A DNA stretch of 64,000 nt from Antedon mediterranea (Eukaryota; Echinodermata; Crinoidea; Comatulida; Antedonidae), in the NCBI RefSeq assembly GCF_964355755.1, contig NC_092676.1:22860288-22924287 (forward strand). Reading direction: 5' to 3'. The notes under the pieces were generated by a model. It had not been told where the DNA came from, did not search any database, and saw only the letters and a program-made list of their open reading frames with translations. The position numbers and the translations under genes are program-made. This document shows, piece by piece, positions 36,967-50,700 of this stretch (positions are counted from its first letter, which is position 1; every line of letters begins with the position of its first letter).

Positions 36967-39900
36967 ATGACAACAAAACACACCCAATTATTGACAATGT
37001 CACAGGATAATATGCTTTTCAAGTTGGCCGTATGGTTGTCTCTTATATGTTTGGCATCTGGCACCTCCAATGGTGCTCTTGTAGGAGCTTGTGTAGATTT
37101 AACACCGCAACACGGGGTTATCCCGCAAACATCAACGAGTCCATGGAATGTTTTAGCTAGTTCAACAACGTATACACCTGGACAAGAAATGACAGGTAAG
37201 TCAAAATATCAATCATTACATTGTCTGTAGGTCTACATCAAGCAATAACCACGATTTCAAGTGTATGTTAGAGTTTAGTTAATGTTAACATTAATGTAAA
37301 TGTTTCTTAAAATATATAGTAGGCCGACATTTCTCAGTGTTATACTTCATTTATTTACCTTAATCGGTATTGGTATCATAATTTTTCGTCACATTTCTAT
37401 ACAGTATATGTATTGATTATGTTTTTATTCTACAAATATTGTGGATTAGTTTTCAACTTCTTCGTAACAAATGATTACAATGTAATCTGAATTCTTATTG
37501 CAGTAAAAATTTAATTACTAACAAAATCGATACTATTTTAATAGTTTGATATTTTATCATACAAATTATATTATGAAATTAAAAACATGATCTTAAATGT
37601 TCCAACAATGTAATATGTAGCTAAATGTCAAATGGAGGCGCTCTTCCATTTGTGAAATATTATGCTTGACATTACATATTTGTGAAAGGTTTACATGGTG
37701 AAGAAACAGCACTGTAGTACCAAGGATTTTATCGATAATTAAAATTGTTCAACATAATAGGGTACTACTGTATATATTACCATATGATTACAATAAGGCA
37801 GTATGCAGATATCTTAGCTACTAATAATATTGAATATTAAACGTGCATAGTATTTGTGATTTTACGTAGTAAGGTTTTGGTACAATATTGAATCGTAAAG
37901 AAAGTAGTTATTGAGAATTTAGGTTTTTCTTTTTACATTTAGTACCTACATGTATAACATGGTGTACCGCAAACTTGCTAGTGGTTTGTATTATTTATGA
38001 ACATCAAATAATGGTATATATTATCAGAAATCAAATATTTCGACAATTAAATTTGTGTTAATTATTTGTATCTACTGGTACTGTACCACACAATCTAAAA
38101 GCAATACCCATCATAAATTCATTTATAACAAAATACAAACAAACTTAAAGCCTTGGCTTAATGCGTCACACAATTATATTTATTAATTTATGTTCTGTAT
38201 TATATATTGTATATTGTAGTGTGTGAAATAATAAACATGAAAACTTGAAAATTTTTTAGAAATTATATAGGCCTAGTCCAATTTAACGATAGCATGACAC
38301 ATATTTGTCACTACAACCAAATCTCGTCATCTAATAGAAACAATTTAGTTATACGCTTAAATAACCCGGTGTATTGAAAACTTAACCACGCTTAGTGTGT
38401 ACTAACAAGGACCTATTCATTTAAAACCCTTTCATTAAAAACACCAAAGGCGTCCTTCTTTTTATATACCCTAAACTAATAATAGCCAACGTACCAGGCT
38501 CGAAGCTACCGTATATCTACTGTCAGAAGTCAGTCAACCAGTAATTATCCCCATTATTTAATATAGTGCACTTTTGACAATTCACATATTTTTGGAAAAT
38601 ACGATTGCTGAAAACAATAATACCAAGATTATAGATTCGTTTTATTCTTCACTTGTTTAGTGCTGATATCGAATTTCAAGTTGAAAATGTATATTATGTA
38701 TGCTAAAAATATAAAACAAAATTAAATATTTAAAAAATCTTATATGTTATAATAATGCATACCGTATAGTTTGGCTTTAATCTTTGTGCTAGTGTGACTT
38801 AACTGACGGAGTACAAACATGCATAGTTTTTCGTAGTAATTAATTGTTTAATTCCTTTTCTAATTTACATAACTAAATTCGGAAATAGAGCCGAAAATGA
38901 TACCAATAATTCTTAACAGTATAAGTTTTTAGCTAAAATCGGCCAGATTAAGTTTTATCAATCGAAGTTTGAATAGAAAGTCTATTTAAGATCCTAGACG
39001 GAAATAATAATATGCCTAATATCAAAGTTTGGATTTTTACTTAGAAAAGGGCAGATTGATAATCTTACCTCTTCTTTGTATCATGGAGAAATAACTTATT
39101 TCTCCATGGTATCATGGAGAAATAAAACTTATTTCTCCATGTTTGTATTAAACATTTATTATTAATTAGTTAGCTGGTAGCAATTGTGAACAAAAAAATT
39201 GGACAAATTAAAAAAGTAGTCCTTACAACTTTGATGAAGAAAAACCTAAAATAACAATAACATACAAGTAAGTTCTCTGTAGGCATAAGGTAGCCCGAAA
39301 TTCAAGGTAAATAAACATAATCATCAAATAAATATTTATAAAAGCAACAATGTCATTTCCGTGAGTCAATTACAATGATGGTACCGTCATCAAATAGTAC
39401 GAGTTTGTGTAAGGTTGTAATCGCTTTAATACTAATCTAAGAGTCACGCCCACTTTTGTCCCTTTTCTTACAACACCAATAATCGATAATGACGTCATTA
39501 TTTGAAGGATGATTCTTACGTTGTTCTGTGAATTTAAATGTTAATACAAGTTACCACCGTACTTTGTTAAAGGTACTTCACAGTACACATTCCTCATTAT
39601 TTACATAAATCACGGTTTTTGTTCGAGCCTATTGTGACTTTGTTTTCTATGGTTTCTTATTCCTACAATAGGATTAAGCAACAATTTCTATGTGTCCCTA
39701 CAAAAGGCTATTTCAGGTCATGTAGATTTTATTCAATCGTGGACCACTGTAGTCACTTTCATTCAAAAAGTTTAACCAGGCAATACCGTACTTAAACTTA
39801 AGTAGTTTAATTAGTAAAACAATAAACGCGGTAAACTTTTCTAAAAACCGGACACCCTTGGGCTAACCCAAGTGTCTCTGCCCGTATTTCACACTAAGGC

Positions 39901-41726
39901 TAAAGGAAAATACTTTACCTGACAGTTAAAAAAAATATCACATCTATGTGACCATTTACAGGAAATCATTAACAAATGTTAGAGAATATAGCAGACCATT
40001 ATTTCAGTATTATTGAATTTGTCACTTATAATAAAAATAAAAACACATTTGGCGCCGTTTTGTGGCCTTTAAACAATAACAAATTATTTTAACATCGTAT
40101 AACCCTAATATTATTAGAATACAATTTCAGTTTCTATCAGCTAAAAGTAGAAGCAAGTCATGGTTTCGGACCATTTTACAGTTACCGCTGTAAATAGTTT
40201 GTCAGTATATGAATGGATGACTGGATAGCAGGAAGACTTCTAGTTGATTGGATCAAAATAGATAATTTAGCCTACTGTACATAATTAATATAAATATACT
40301 AAATATTCAAAATCGAAAAATGAATTGAAAAGTTATTTATGGAGTAGAAAAATGGTGAGGTAATTATGAAAAAACCTAGCTAAAAATAAAGAAACATGAT
40401 AGAACCATAATACCAAAAGGTATTCTGATAACATTTATCACGAACGAATTATTCTCAATAAATACTGGTTTTGTAAATTCAGTAAAATTAACAAAATATA
40501 ATATGATCTATTGCTAAATATGTTATGTAATTGCCTCGTAATTCCACAGTTGTAAGTTATTGTTTTTTCCACTTTCTAGACCTTTGAAGTATACTTTCTT
40601 TCACCGGAAGTAGTGACATGTTTGTGGTTAAACCATTAAGCTTTTTTATGTAATCCCAGCATTGTTATGTCCCATAGACTGAATGAATTAAACATTTTAA
40701 GGTTACAATGGTGGATTTTGTTTGAAGGACATAATTTGTTTATGAAATGATAATGATATACCAATAGAGATCACGTTTTCATTGTTAGTTCTTTATTATT
40801 TGTTTACTTATTATTGTTATGATGGCATGCGTCAAGACTCACGTCTGCACCGTGGATGATATTTGGTCAAGGATTGTGTCAATTCCTATAGGCTCGGAGT
40901 AAAGCGTTGCATTTAGGCCTAAATTTTCTATGCATATTTTTTATCTTGCTTTTCAAGGAATGAAAGCAATTTGTTCTTCCTTTTTCGTTTTTTTCTTTCT
41001 TTTTCTTTCAATTTTTATTCGTTTTCTTTCTTAATTTGTTCTTCCTTTTTATTCATTACTTTTATTTTTCATTATTTTCATGTTGTTATTTTAATTTTTT
41101 TTCGTTTTTTAAAACTTTATTCCTTTTCCTTTTTATTCCTTTTCCTTTTCATCGTTTTCCTTCAAATTCAATTGTATTTATCTTATAATCATTGTATCTT
41201 ATAGTTACCATTCAAGCAACTGGAAGTCAACAATATAAGGGAATACTTCTACAGGCTCGTACTGTGAGTTCTACCACGCCTGTTGGAACATGGACGACGG
41301 ATGTGACAAATACACGACAGATGACTTGTTCAAATACGGCAGACGGTATAACTCACTCGTTTTCTACTGCGAAGCCATTGAATACAAGTTTTACTTGGTT
41401 GCCACCCTCAACAAGCGTTGGAACTATACAATTCCAGTAAGTTGTCAAAATTGTGACTTTATTTTGTTAGGATGTTATACTACACTGTTCGAAACAATTT
41501 CTAGAGGTGTGATGTCATAAGAATAGGTCAATTTGTTTGGCCCCTGTTATTGCTATGCAAGATCTGATTCTGTGCTAATAGCACCAAATGTTGCTTATTA
41601 ATTTTATTGTTATTTCAATTATTATAATAATAATTGATTAATATTAATATGTTTTTAATTACAGTGCAACGTTTGTGGAGAGTTATTCAGTCTACTGGGT
41701 GGATACTACATCAGAAAATGTTACAG
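36967..41726 (+). CDS. Gene D exons 1-3: signal peptide and Reeler domain
   Basis: Three in-frame ATGs lie at 36967, 36997 and 37012. The third immediately precedes the hydrophobic segment [17 protein letters not shown] and gives the most ordinary signal peptide, so 37012 may be the true start. The Reeler domain follows: [47 protein letters not shown] and [11 protein letters not shown]. It closely parallels gene A residue by residue, with identical phases (1, 2, 1) and an identical 232-nt middle exon, showing that A and D are duplicates. Confidence 0.88.
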
Positions 41727-44700
41727 GTATAAGAATCATATTATTACATTATATATCACTATTGTTAATGAAGGGAAATCTATTTTTTGGCTTATTATTA
41801 CAATTTATTATTTAAACTCACCGAAGAATATACCTCCTGTTCAAAACATAGTCTACTCGCAAATCAGGGAAAAGATGATTTTGATTTGTATCATATTCAC
41901 AATCTTAAATACCATATACATGGCATGGTTTGTACTATGAACTTAATTTAACAAATATAATATTGTCGAACATGACTTTATCATTGAATATATTAAGGTA
42001 CAGCATGAATATTATAGATACTAGTTCATTTAAATCATGTTCATTTTGTTTATAAGATTACCTATGTGTTAATGTAATGTGCTTGAATGAAGCGGTTTGT
42101 ATCGGTGGAGCTTGTAATTGCGACGGTACCGGGTACACAGGTTCAACATGCCAGACACGTGAGTACATCACATCAGTATTGTGATAAATACACAATCACA
42201 CAATGACGTATTCAAAACATATCTTTGCTCATCAATCAAATGATTGATGAGAACTGGTATAGCGCCAATATTATTTAAATTGAAATAAACATTAAAAAAA
42301 TACATTCAAAAAATTAATAGATATAAAGATGTAATGAATACAATTCTTATAATACAGAGATCAATGAGTGTGCAAGTAACCCATGTCTTAATGAAGGTGT
42401 GTGCGTAGACGAAACCAACAGATTTACATGCGTCTGTCCATCCGGGTACTCGGGTGACCGATGTGAAAGCCAAAGCAGTAAGTCAACTATAAATATAGAC
42501 TATGGTTACCTGTTTTCATCAGTTGCAAATCGTCTATGTAAAACACATCAGTTAAACAGTGTATTTTCTTAGATTTGTTAATGTTTTGTTGCCTTTAGGC
42601 GGTGTGGTTTGAACACAGTGCAAGGACGTAAGCGCAACTCAATCTTGCGTCCTTACATTGCGTTCTATAGTGGGAACGAAGCTTTAACTCTTGCTTATTT
42701 TTTTACAGATACCAATGTATGCGCGAGTATGCCATGTCTTAACGGAGGTATATGCATAAACGAGACCAATGAATTTACGTGCGTTTGTCCATCTGGATAC
42801 TCAGGCAACCGGTGCGAAAGTGAGTAGATTATTAGATATTATTCTGTGCCTGTGTTTATATATATAAAAATATAGAAATCCTCATCTGTATCGTTTCAAA
42901 TTAATTAATTAAATTTCAGTATATCACCGGCTGGTTTAGAATTAATTATACTGAAATTTAATTAATTGATTTGAAACGATAAAGATGAGGAAATCTGTGA
43001 GAATGAGAAAAAGTCGAATACCTGATAAAACCGTAATTGAAAGAGTTTATACTTAATATTTTGTCCTTTAAAAAAATTATCCATGGTTTTTTCAGTTGAT
43101 ACATGCTCTAGTAATCCATGTCTAAATGGAGGTATATGCACAGCAGATACCAGCGGATTCACGTGTATTTGTCCATCTGGATTCACAGGCAACCAATGTG
43201 AGACAACACAAAGTGAGTGAATACTAATAATATCCTGGATTTATAGCGCCTAATGTTGTGAATCCTCTCTAAGCGCTGAACAGTATTACCCCAGTAATTT
43301 TTAGTCGCGTGGAAGCGACTCTATAGTTCACTATGTCGGTCGGTTGGTCGGTCTGTCTGTCTGTCTGTCTGTCTGTCGGTCTGTCTGTCTGTCGGTCTGT
43401 CTGTCTGTCGGTCTGTCGGTCCAGTATCACTATGCGTTTTATCGCTTTCTGACCTTATCTTGATATCAGTTTAATCTAGCTAGGTCAATTTTTCACAGTA
43501 TATTCCTTATGGCCAGGAATCAATGTGGTTATGTTTTCACGGTGCGCAATAAAAAATTACGCGGTCTACGCACGATTTAACGAAATCACGTTTGTAATCA
43601 TATCTTCACAACCATGAATCACAATTAAATAAAATTTGGTACTCATAAATTTCAGGGCATAAATCATCATATGGCAATACAATTACGTGCGTAGCGCATG
43701 TAACGCATGCGTACGCGCGCTTAAAATTTTCAAAATTTATTTTCGATGAAATAAGAGTACGTTTCAGGCAATTTTAAGCGTTTACAAAATTGCCATGAGT
43801 GCGCATATTTTTGCGCGCGCACTGCGCGTTAAATGTTATTGCGCACTCTTTTTGCCCGATTTCTGTTTTCTTGACTTACTTTTCAACTCGAAATTACGTT
43901 ATACGAGCACGTCAAAAGTGACAGGCTACGCACGTGTAAATTAAAAAAATATAAATGTTTTTAAACATTTCAACATTTTTAAACATGTTCAGTAATTTCG
44001 GTCAGTATAGTTCACTATGTCGGTCTGTCTGTCTGTCGGTCTGTCGGTCTGTCTGTCGGTCTGTCGGTCTGTCTGTCGGTCCGGTATCACTATGCATTGT
44101 AGCACGCGACTTAATGGCTGTTGACCTTGTTTTGGATCAAAGACGTATGGAAATACATTCCCATAATGCATCTAGTAATCAGCGCAAAGTTGTGTCTTGA
44201 TCTTAACGGGTACCCATTTATACACCTGGGTGGAGAGAGACGAACGTAAGTAAAGTGTCTTGCTACGGATACAAGCAATGAATACATGTCTACGGTACCC
44301 GTTTCCATCGATTACAACAACTTCTTTTTTCAAACACTTAATAAATACGCGAGATCAGCAAGATTTATGTGTGCTTTTTCCATCCTGATTCTCGGGCGAT
44401 CCCCGAAGAGAAATAACAGTACTCGTTTTCAATAAATGACAGCCCCTATGTGCACAAATTACACGTAGTGTAGTTTTCCTAGATATTTCAATATTTTTAC
44501 TCATCCCTATTTAGATGTATACTTAATATCAATGATTCGAGCATGCCTTACCGGAAGGTAGGGTACCGGTAGCCTATAATGCTTAAGTGAGACTAGTTTT
44601 CCGTTTTATCTTTATATGTACGTAGAGATCACCCCACGTTTACAGTGTAAAAATATAATTATAGAAACAAATTGTGTAATCATATGTTAAGAAAGAACAA

Positions 44701-47700
44701 ATTAATGATAGATTAAATGGTATTTTTAAATTTCTAGCATCTGCTGGATGTCCAGAAGGTTTTTGTTTGAACGGCGGTGTCTGTGATACTTCTTCAGAAT
44801 CACCTACTTGCACGTGTCCAGTGGCATGGACAGGAAATAGCTGCGAAACAGGTATTTTTAATTACATTATCTTCAACGATACGATACAATCCCGCATGAT
44901 AAAAAAACTCTATAATAATATTCTGTGACGTTTGGTACTGTTACCTCTCATAGAACATCCCCCAGTATAACAACAACGTGACATGGTATTAACAGATTAA
45001 ATATAATGATTTTCATTACTTGTAATTTTGAATACCACAATGAATTAATTGATAGTTATGTTTATTTTTATCTGGTAAAACTAGTTCAGAAACATTATTA
45101 CTTACGAAAACTGGAAAAGACCTTTCTACGTTTTACTTCCCGACAACTCCCAGTCCATTCAGCTGTAAATGAGTACCTGGTTGAAAATACTAGGGAGGAT
45201 AAAGCCGGCGGCGTGGAAATGCCTAGGCTTAGTATAATGAGCTCCTAACAGCTCATTCCCCTACGTTCAGAATGAACACGTCGAAACTCATTACATTATA
45301 TTGAGACTTTGTCAAAAAACATAATCAATTTCTATTTTAGATGTTAATGAGTGCGATAGTGGCCCTTGCCTAAATGGAGCTGCCTGCTTTCATGGCATTG
45401 GACAAAGTGTTTACCAGTGCGTATGCCAATCCGGGTTTTCTGGTACAAACTGTCAAATTGGTGGCCCTGATCAGACAACACCAACAGGTAAGGTATTGTT
45501 TTTGCTCGATTGCTTGCAATGTTCTGATGTATGTAATATCGATGAAAAATGTGAGGTTTCTCCATAAAATTAGTCTCCTTGTTCATAATGTAAATTAAAA
45601 ACTTAATTGATATTTAACAAAGGCAAGTAATAAACCTAACTTTATTCTTAGCTTAATACTTTTATGTTGTTTCTAAAATGTAATTTTCTAAATAAATTCA
45701 TTCTAAGATCCAATTATTATCCTTATAATGTCTTGGCTGTGATGGCACTGGTAGGAATTGTATGTAGAATTATAATCCAAAGTCATTATCTGAAACTTCA
45801 CAGCACTTTTTCTGTCATAAATTCTCACATAAAGTTACTTTACACATTTTAAAATTTTTTTCATATTTCATGGTTATTTAAAAATGTCTGCGACGATATT
45901 TTACTCTCCGCTACCTTTATATAAACACCAATGCAGAAGGGGAAAAACAAGAATATACTAACACATTTTCATTCATTTTACATACAGTACCAACGCCTCA
46001 ACCGACCACATTACAACCGACACCAGATCCGTGTTCTACAACAGTCTGCTTCAATGGTGGACTATGTGTGAACGGGAATTGCATTTGCCCACAGGGCTAC
46101 AGTGGTCAAAATTGCGAAATAGGTAGGACTATGTATAATTTACAGATTCCCCATATCACCTGAAGGTAGAATTCACTTTCAGAAGAGGCTTGTGTATTTT
46201 CAAATTCTAGTACTGTAAATTAACAGTGACGGTGTAACTTAAATATCAATTAGAACAAGTCCAGTCGCCTAAAAAATATATATTTCAGTTAAATTTAGCT
46301 AAATAGATCTGAAGAACACAATGAAATAATGAATAGTGGTTTTGATGTCGTAAGATTATGTTCAGACTTAACATAAGTGTTTAATTCAGGAATTGGGTAT
46401 AGTAGCATGTGCAGTTTATAACTAAAATAAAGTCTATGGATATATGGAACTAGTTGAGTGGAACCACAATTGTTTTAAAAGTAATAGTCTTTCTTTTTTA
46501 GATGAATGTGCCCAGTTAAATTGCCAAAACGGTGGTATGTGTGCGTTTGGCCGATGCGAGTGTCCATCTGGTTTCATTGGAACGTTTTGTGAAATTGGTA
46601 AGCATCAATTTAATTTTTATTTTCAGGCTTTCACTGCTTTAAATCATTTCATGGTTAATGTGGATATATATTTTATTACTGTATGTCGATGGCTGTTGTT
46701 ATTTCTAACCTTTTTTTATATATAAAAGAATACATTTAATAATTGTAGTACCACAAATAAATACAATACATGAATACAATGTCAACTTTTGAAGTAGTTA
46801 ATAATTCTAACATATATTTATTTTGTATTTTTGTAGATATATGTGCAGGTTTGAACTGTGGAAATGGTGCTACATGCCAGGCAGATGAGGAGGACAACTT
46901 TATGTGTGTATGCCCTGCTGGGTACAGTGGATCCGACTGTATGGTCGGTAAGTTATTAGTATGTCTAATACTACTGGTAAAGGTTACAGCAAAAATTGAA
47001 TCGTTTTCACTAAACTTGTTTTTCCACTAGCCGAATCTGTACATTCATTCACACGAATCGAACGTTAATTAACTCTGATTGCTTGCCTTTTGCCTGCATC
47101 CATCGTTGGTGCTTACAGAGAAGTTATCCTCATCTTCCCACTTCCTCTTTCTCTGGGAGGATTTGTTACATTTGCAGACAACAAAATTGATTGGTTGGTT
47201 TATTTTGTTTCTATTTCGGCACCACTATTTGCATCACAAAGAGATGAAAATACAAATGTGATTATACAGCTTTGGATTCGCCTAGTGGAGAAAACATTAT
47301 TCACATCACACTAACCGTTATTATTAGAGGGACGTAAAAAGGTAGAGATATCGCTTTTTTAGTACTCTATTAAATGCATGCTTCCATTTCGGTGACAGTT
47401 TTCCTACTTCGTAACTTTACTATCCTATGCATGCCAAATAGATGAGTGTGATGAGCTTAACTGTGAAAACGGTGCCCTCTGTGTTCAAAATGAGAATGGT
47501 GTTATGGAGTGTGAATGTCCTGCTGGTTATACGGGTGAAACTTGTTCTATGAGTAAGTAAAAGAATCTTTTCAAAGTGATTTATTGGAAGAATTTCAACC
47601 TACTGTAACCCTTTACTGCGCATGTCTGGGCAAAAGCTACTTTTTTTACAATTCTATTCATTTATGCATTTGTGCCTTCATAAATATATTTTAAAAACTG

Positions 47701-50700
47701 CTTTAAAGTTGATGGCATATATACAATTTTAAAATTTGTTGATTATCACAATTTCAAGTTTGTAAAGTAATTATAGACTATAGCTTGCATATCTCTTCAA
47801 TCACCATATTAGGCGCATAGAATGCATTAATTAAATTATTATGGGCACAGCACAGCACTCTCAAAATTTAGCTTATCGTACAATAAATGAGTTTGAAGCA
47901 AAACACAATTTATAAAGATCTACCTTGTGATAGTTTCTGTCAATTTGTTAAAAACTATGACAAGGCAAAAACATGTTAATTTATTGATCAGTCACATTAA
48001 TTGCAAATTTCAACTCAAGTTTCCATTAAATCTTCAATACAATTTAATCCTTAATGCAATCTTTAATTTAATCTTAAATGTAATAGTCAATTCTATATTC
48101 TATTCAAACTTTAATTTGATCTTAAATTCAATCTTTAATTTAATCTTAAATTCAATATTAAATTCAGTCTTTAGGTCAATCTTCAATACAATCTTCAATA
48201 CAATCTTCAATTCGATCTTCAATTCAATCTTAAATTCAATCTTAAATTCAATCTTAAATTCAGTCTTTAGGTCAATCTTAAATTCAATCTAATACAGAAA
48301 TTACTTGAATGTACTTTAAACTGGCTGATAATTAATTTGTTAATTTTTGAATTAAGTTGACGCTTGTTATGGATTTGCGTGCAATGGTGACTGTGCCGTC
48401 GATGTTAATGGTAACCCAGTATGCATCTGTCGACCAGGGTACAGCGGCGGTAACTGTACAACCAGTAAGTTCTGGTTATAATAGTAATCTAAAATGCATA
48501 CTTAAAAAAACAAATTGTAATTAAAACGTTTTTCTAGTGAATTCATTTTGAAGAAAAGATGCAAAAAAACTGTATATTCACCAGAACCAAACCTACACAA
48601 TAATACACCTGCAACAAGAATCACTGCCACTGGGCCACCATCACTTAGCCAAAACGTTACCAACACTAAACCCACCACCACAAGTAACGATAAATAAGAC
48701 CTCACGATTAACTCACCAATAGCACCACTTTTAAACTTATGTATGTATTTTTATGTAACTTTAAATAATGTATCGATTTGAAAATGGTAATGATAATACT
48801 TTCCAGATTATCTTGGTTGGGATGTATTCCTTTTATTCCATATTCTTTTATCTTTACAGTTTTTCACAGATTTTAAAAAATATTCTATTTTCCTTAGGCG
48901 TATGTGATGGAGTTGTTTGTGGAGATGGATTTACATGTGAAATTGACAGCAGCGGAAATGCGTATTGCGATGAAGACGGTAAGAAGATAATCTCAATAAA
49001 TATTTAGATATTTATTTTTGATTTTTACAAAATGTTACAACATTATTTTGTTGCTGATTACAAAAAAATCAAAGATTACCGTAATTCATTTACACACAGC
49101 ATACATTTTATTATTATTATTATTATTAGAGACATGCTTCAATAATACATTTCCTAAATGTATCAACACATTTCTTTGTATCTTTCTGGGATCCTACCTT
49201 CTTCCTCCCCGTCCCCAGATTTATTGTTATTTGTATATGTTATTCCTTATTTATTCCATTATTGTTTCAATCTTAAAAGGAAGTAAATAAATGCTATTTT
49301 GAATTTAATCGAAATTGAATTTGTTCGTCATATTCAAAAAGTGTTGCTTGAGAAAGCCAAATTGGAGGTAATACACTGTGACTAGGACATAACTGTAGTA
49401 AAATAAAACATATTATTATAATTCCATTCGTAGAGGTAGAACCAGAGTGTGATGAATTATCATGTGGACCTGGAGTGTGTGTCAGAGATGCTGTCACTGG
49501 GGTTGCTGCATGCAGTTGCCCTCTAGGATACTTTGGTCCAAGCTGTGAAAGAAGTAAGTTTCGTTTTTTAATCATTCTAATAAAATAACAAAATTACTAT
49601 GAAATAACACAAAAATTACCAAAACTAGGCTTACTTAAATTAATTACTAATACAACATAACCAATTCTTCTTTTATATTTATACATTTCTGTTTATGTTG
49701 TTCTCTTTCTAATATAAACCTAAATTAATAAATTTAATATTTTGTAAAAAATAAGTTGTACAACCATATTGTTTTTATTAAGACGTTAGTTTTTCTAAAA
49801 AAAATTTTCTGAATTTATAAAATGATATTCGTAAGTAACATGCGTGCAAATTTGAGGTTTTGGTAAATATATCTTAATACTAAACGTCGTATGTAAGAGG
49901 CTAATATCTTTGGCGCTTATAACATGCTTCTATTAACGAAACATTAACATTATCAGGTGGTTGTGAGAATTATATTTGCATAAATGGTAACTGTAGCATT
50001 AACAATGACGGCAATGCAGAATGTGTGTGTAAATCTGGCTATAATGGAAGTTACTGTGGGAACAGTGAGTTATAGTTTGCATCTTACATTTTTAGAGAAC
50101 CATAGGCCTACTATGGCACTTAAAACAGTGGTTGACCAGTGGTCAATGGTTATTTTAACATAGTGTGTCGCATAACTCTCGCTACTACGTATACGGTACG
50201 TATGATCTGTAAGGCTTAGGGCCACGATTCACGCTTAACACCTGGGTCTACGTAGCAGAATAAGGGTATGTTTATGAGCTGTTTTTTTGGGAGAAAGGTT
50301 GCCTTACAAATCTCACAAACTAACAAACCATATATAATCAAATTCAATAAATGAATAGAATTACCATAACACAGTTTAACACAAGTATTTATTAACATTT
50401 CTACTACGAGGTAACTTAGCAGCTGTAGTACAGCAGTACTACATCAGTAGAGCTTACTTGGATAAGCATAATATAGCACGTTTTTCTGTAGAATATATAT
50501 TGCTGTACATTGTACAGTAGAATTAATTATATTTCCAATTGAATTGTAGAAAACCAAAACCACCATGCATTTTAATCACTATAATATTTTAATAATAATG
50601 ATATCATCAGGTACCTGTGACAATAAATTCTGCATAAATGGCGACTGTTACGTCGATATGAACGGGAACCCGCAATGTCCATGTCCAGACGGTTACACAG

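Larger units (their letters stand above)
37196..41204. other. Gene D intron 1
   Basis: About 4 kb, AT-rich. It contains the double hairpin at 39080-39141 and ends in a long pyrimidine-rich stretch (40971-41180) upstream of the ATAG acceptor. No additional exon is seen. Confidence 0.65.

Noticed and set aside
40971-41204. Phe/Ser-rich 77-codon frame
   Set aside because: It is the polypyrimidine tract before the gene D exon 2 acceptor.
43989-44171. Minus-strand frame rich in DRQTDRQTD, and a similar one at 54378-54560
   Set aside because: Translation of the GTCTG/GTCGG microsatellite; no gene-like flanks.
45006-45248. 80-codon frame in gene D intron 8
   Set aside because: No signal peptide, domain or cysteine pattern; consistent with chance.
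47079-47314. Two overlapping frames in gene D intron 12
   Set aside because: No cysteine pattern or domain, and the flanking exons already splice in phase without them.
47927-48292. 121-codon frame of Asn/Leu/Ile repeats
   Set aside because: It is the intronic AATTCAATCTT array, not a protein.
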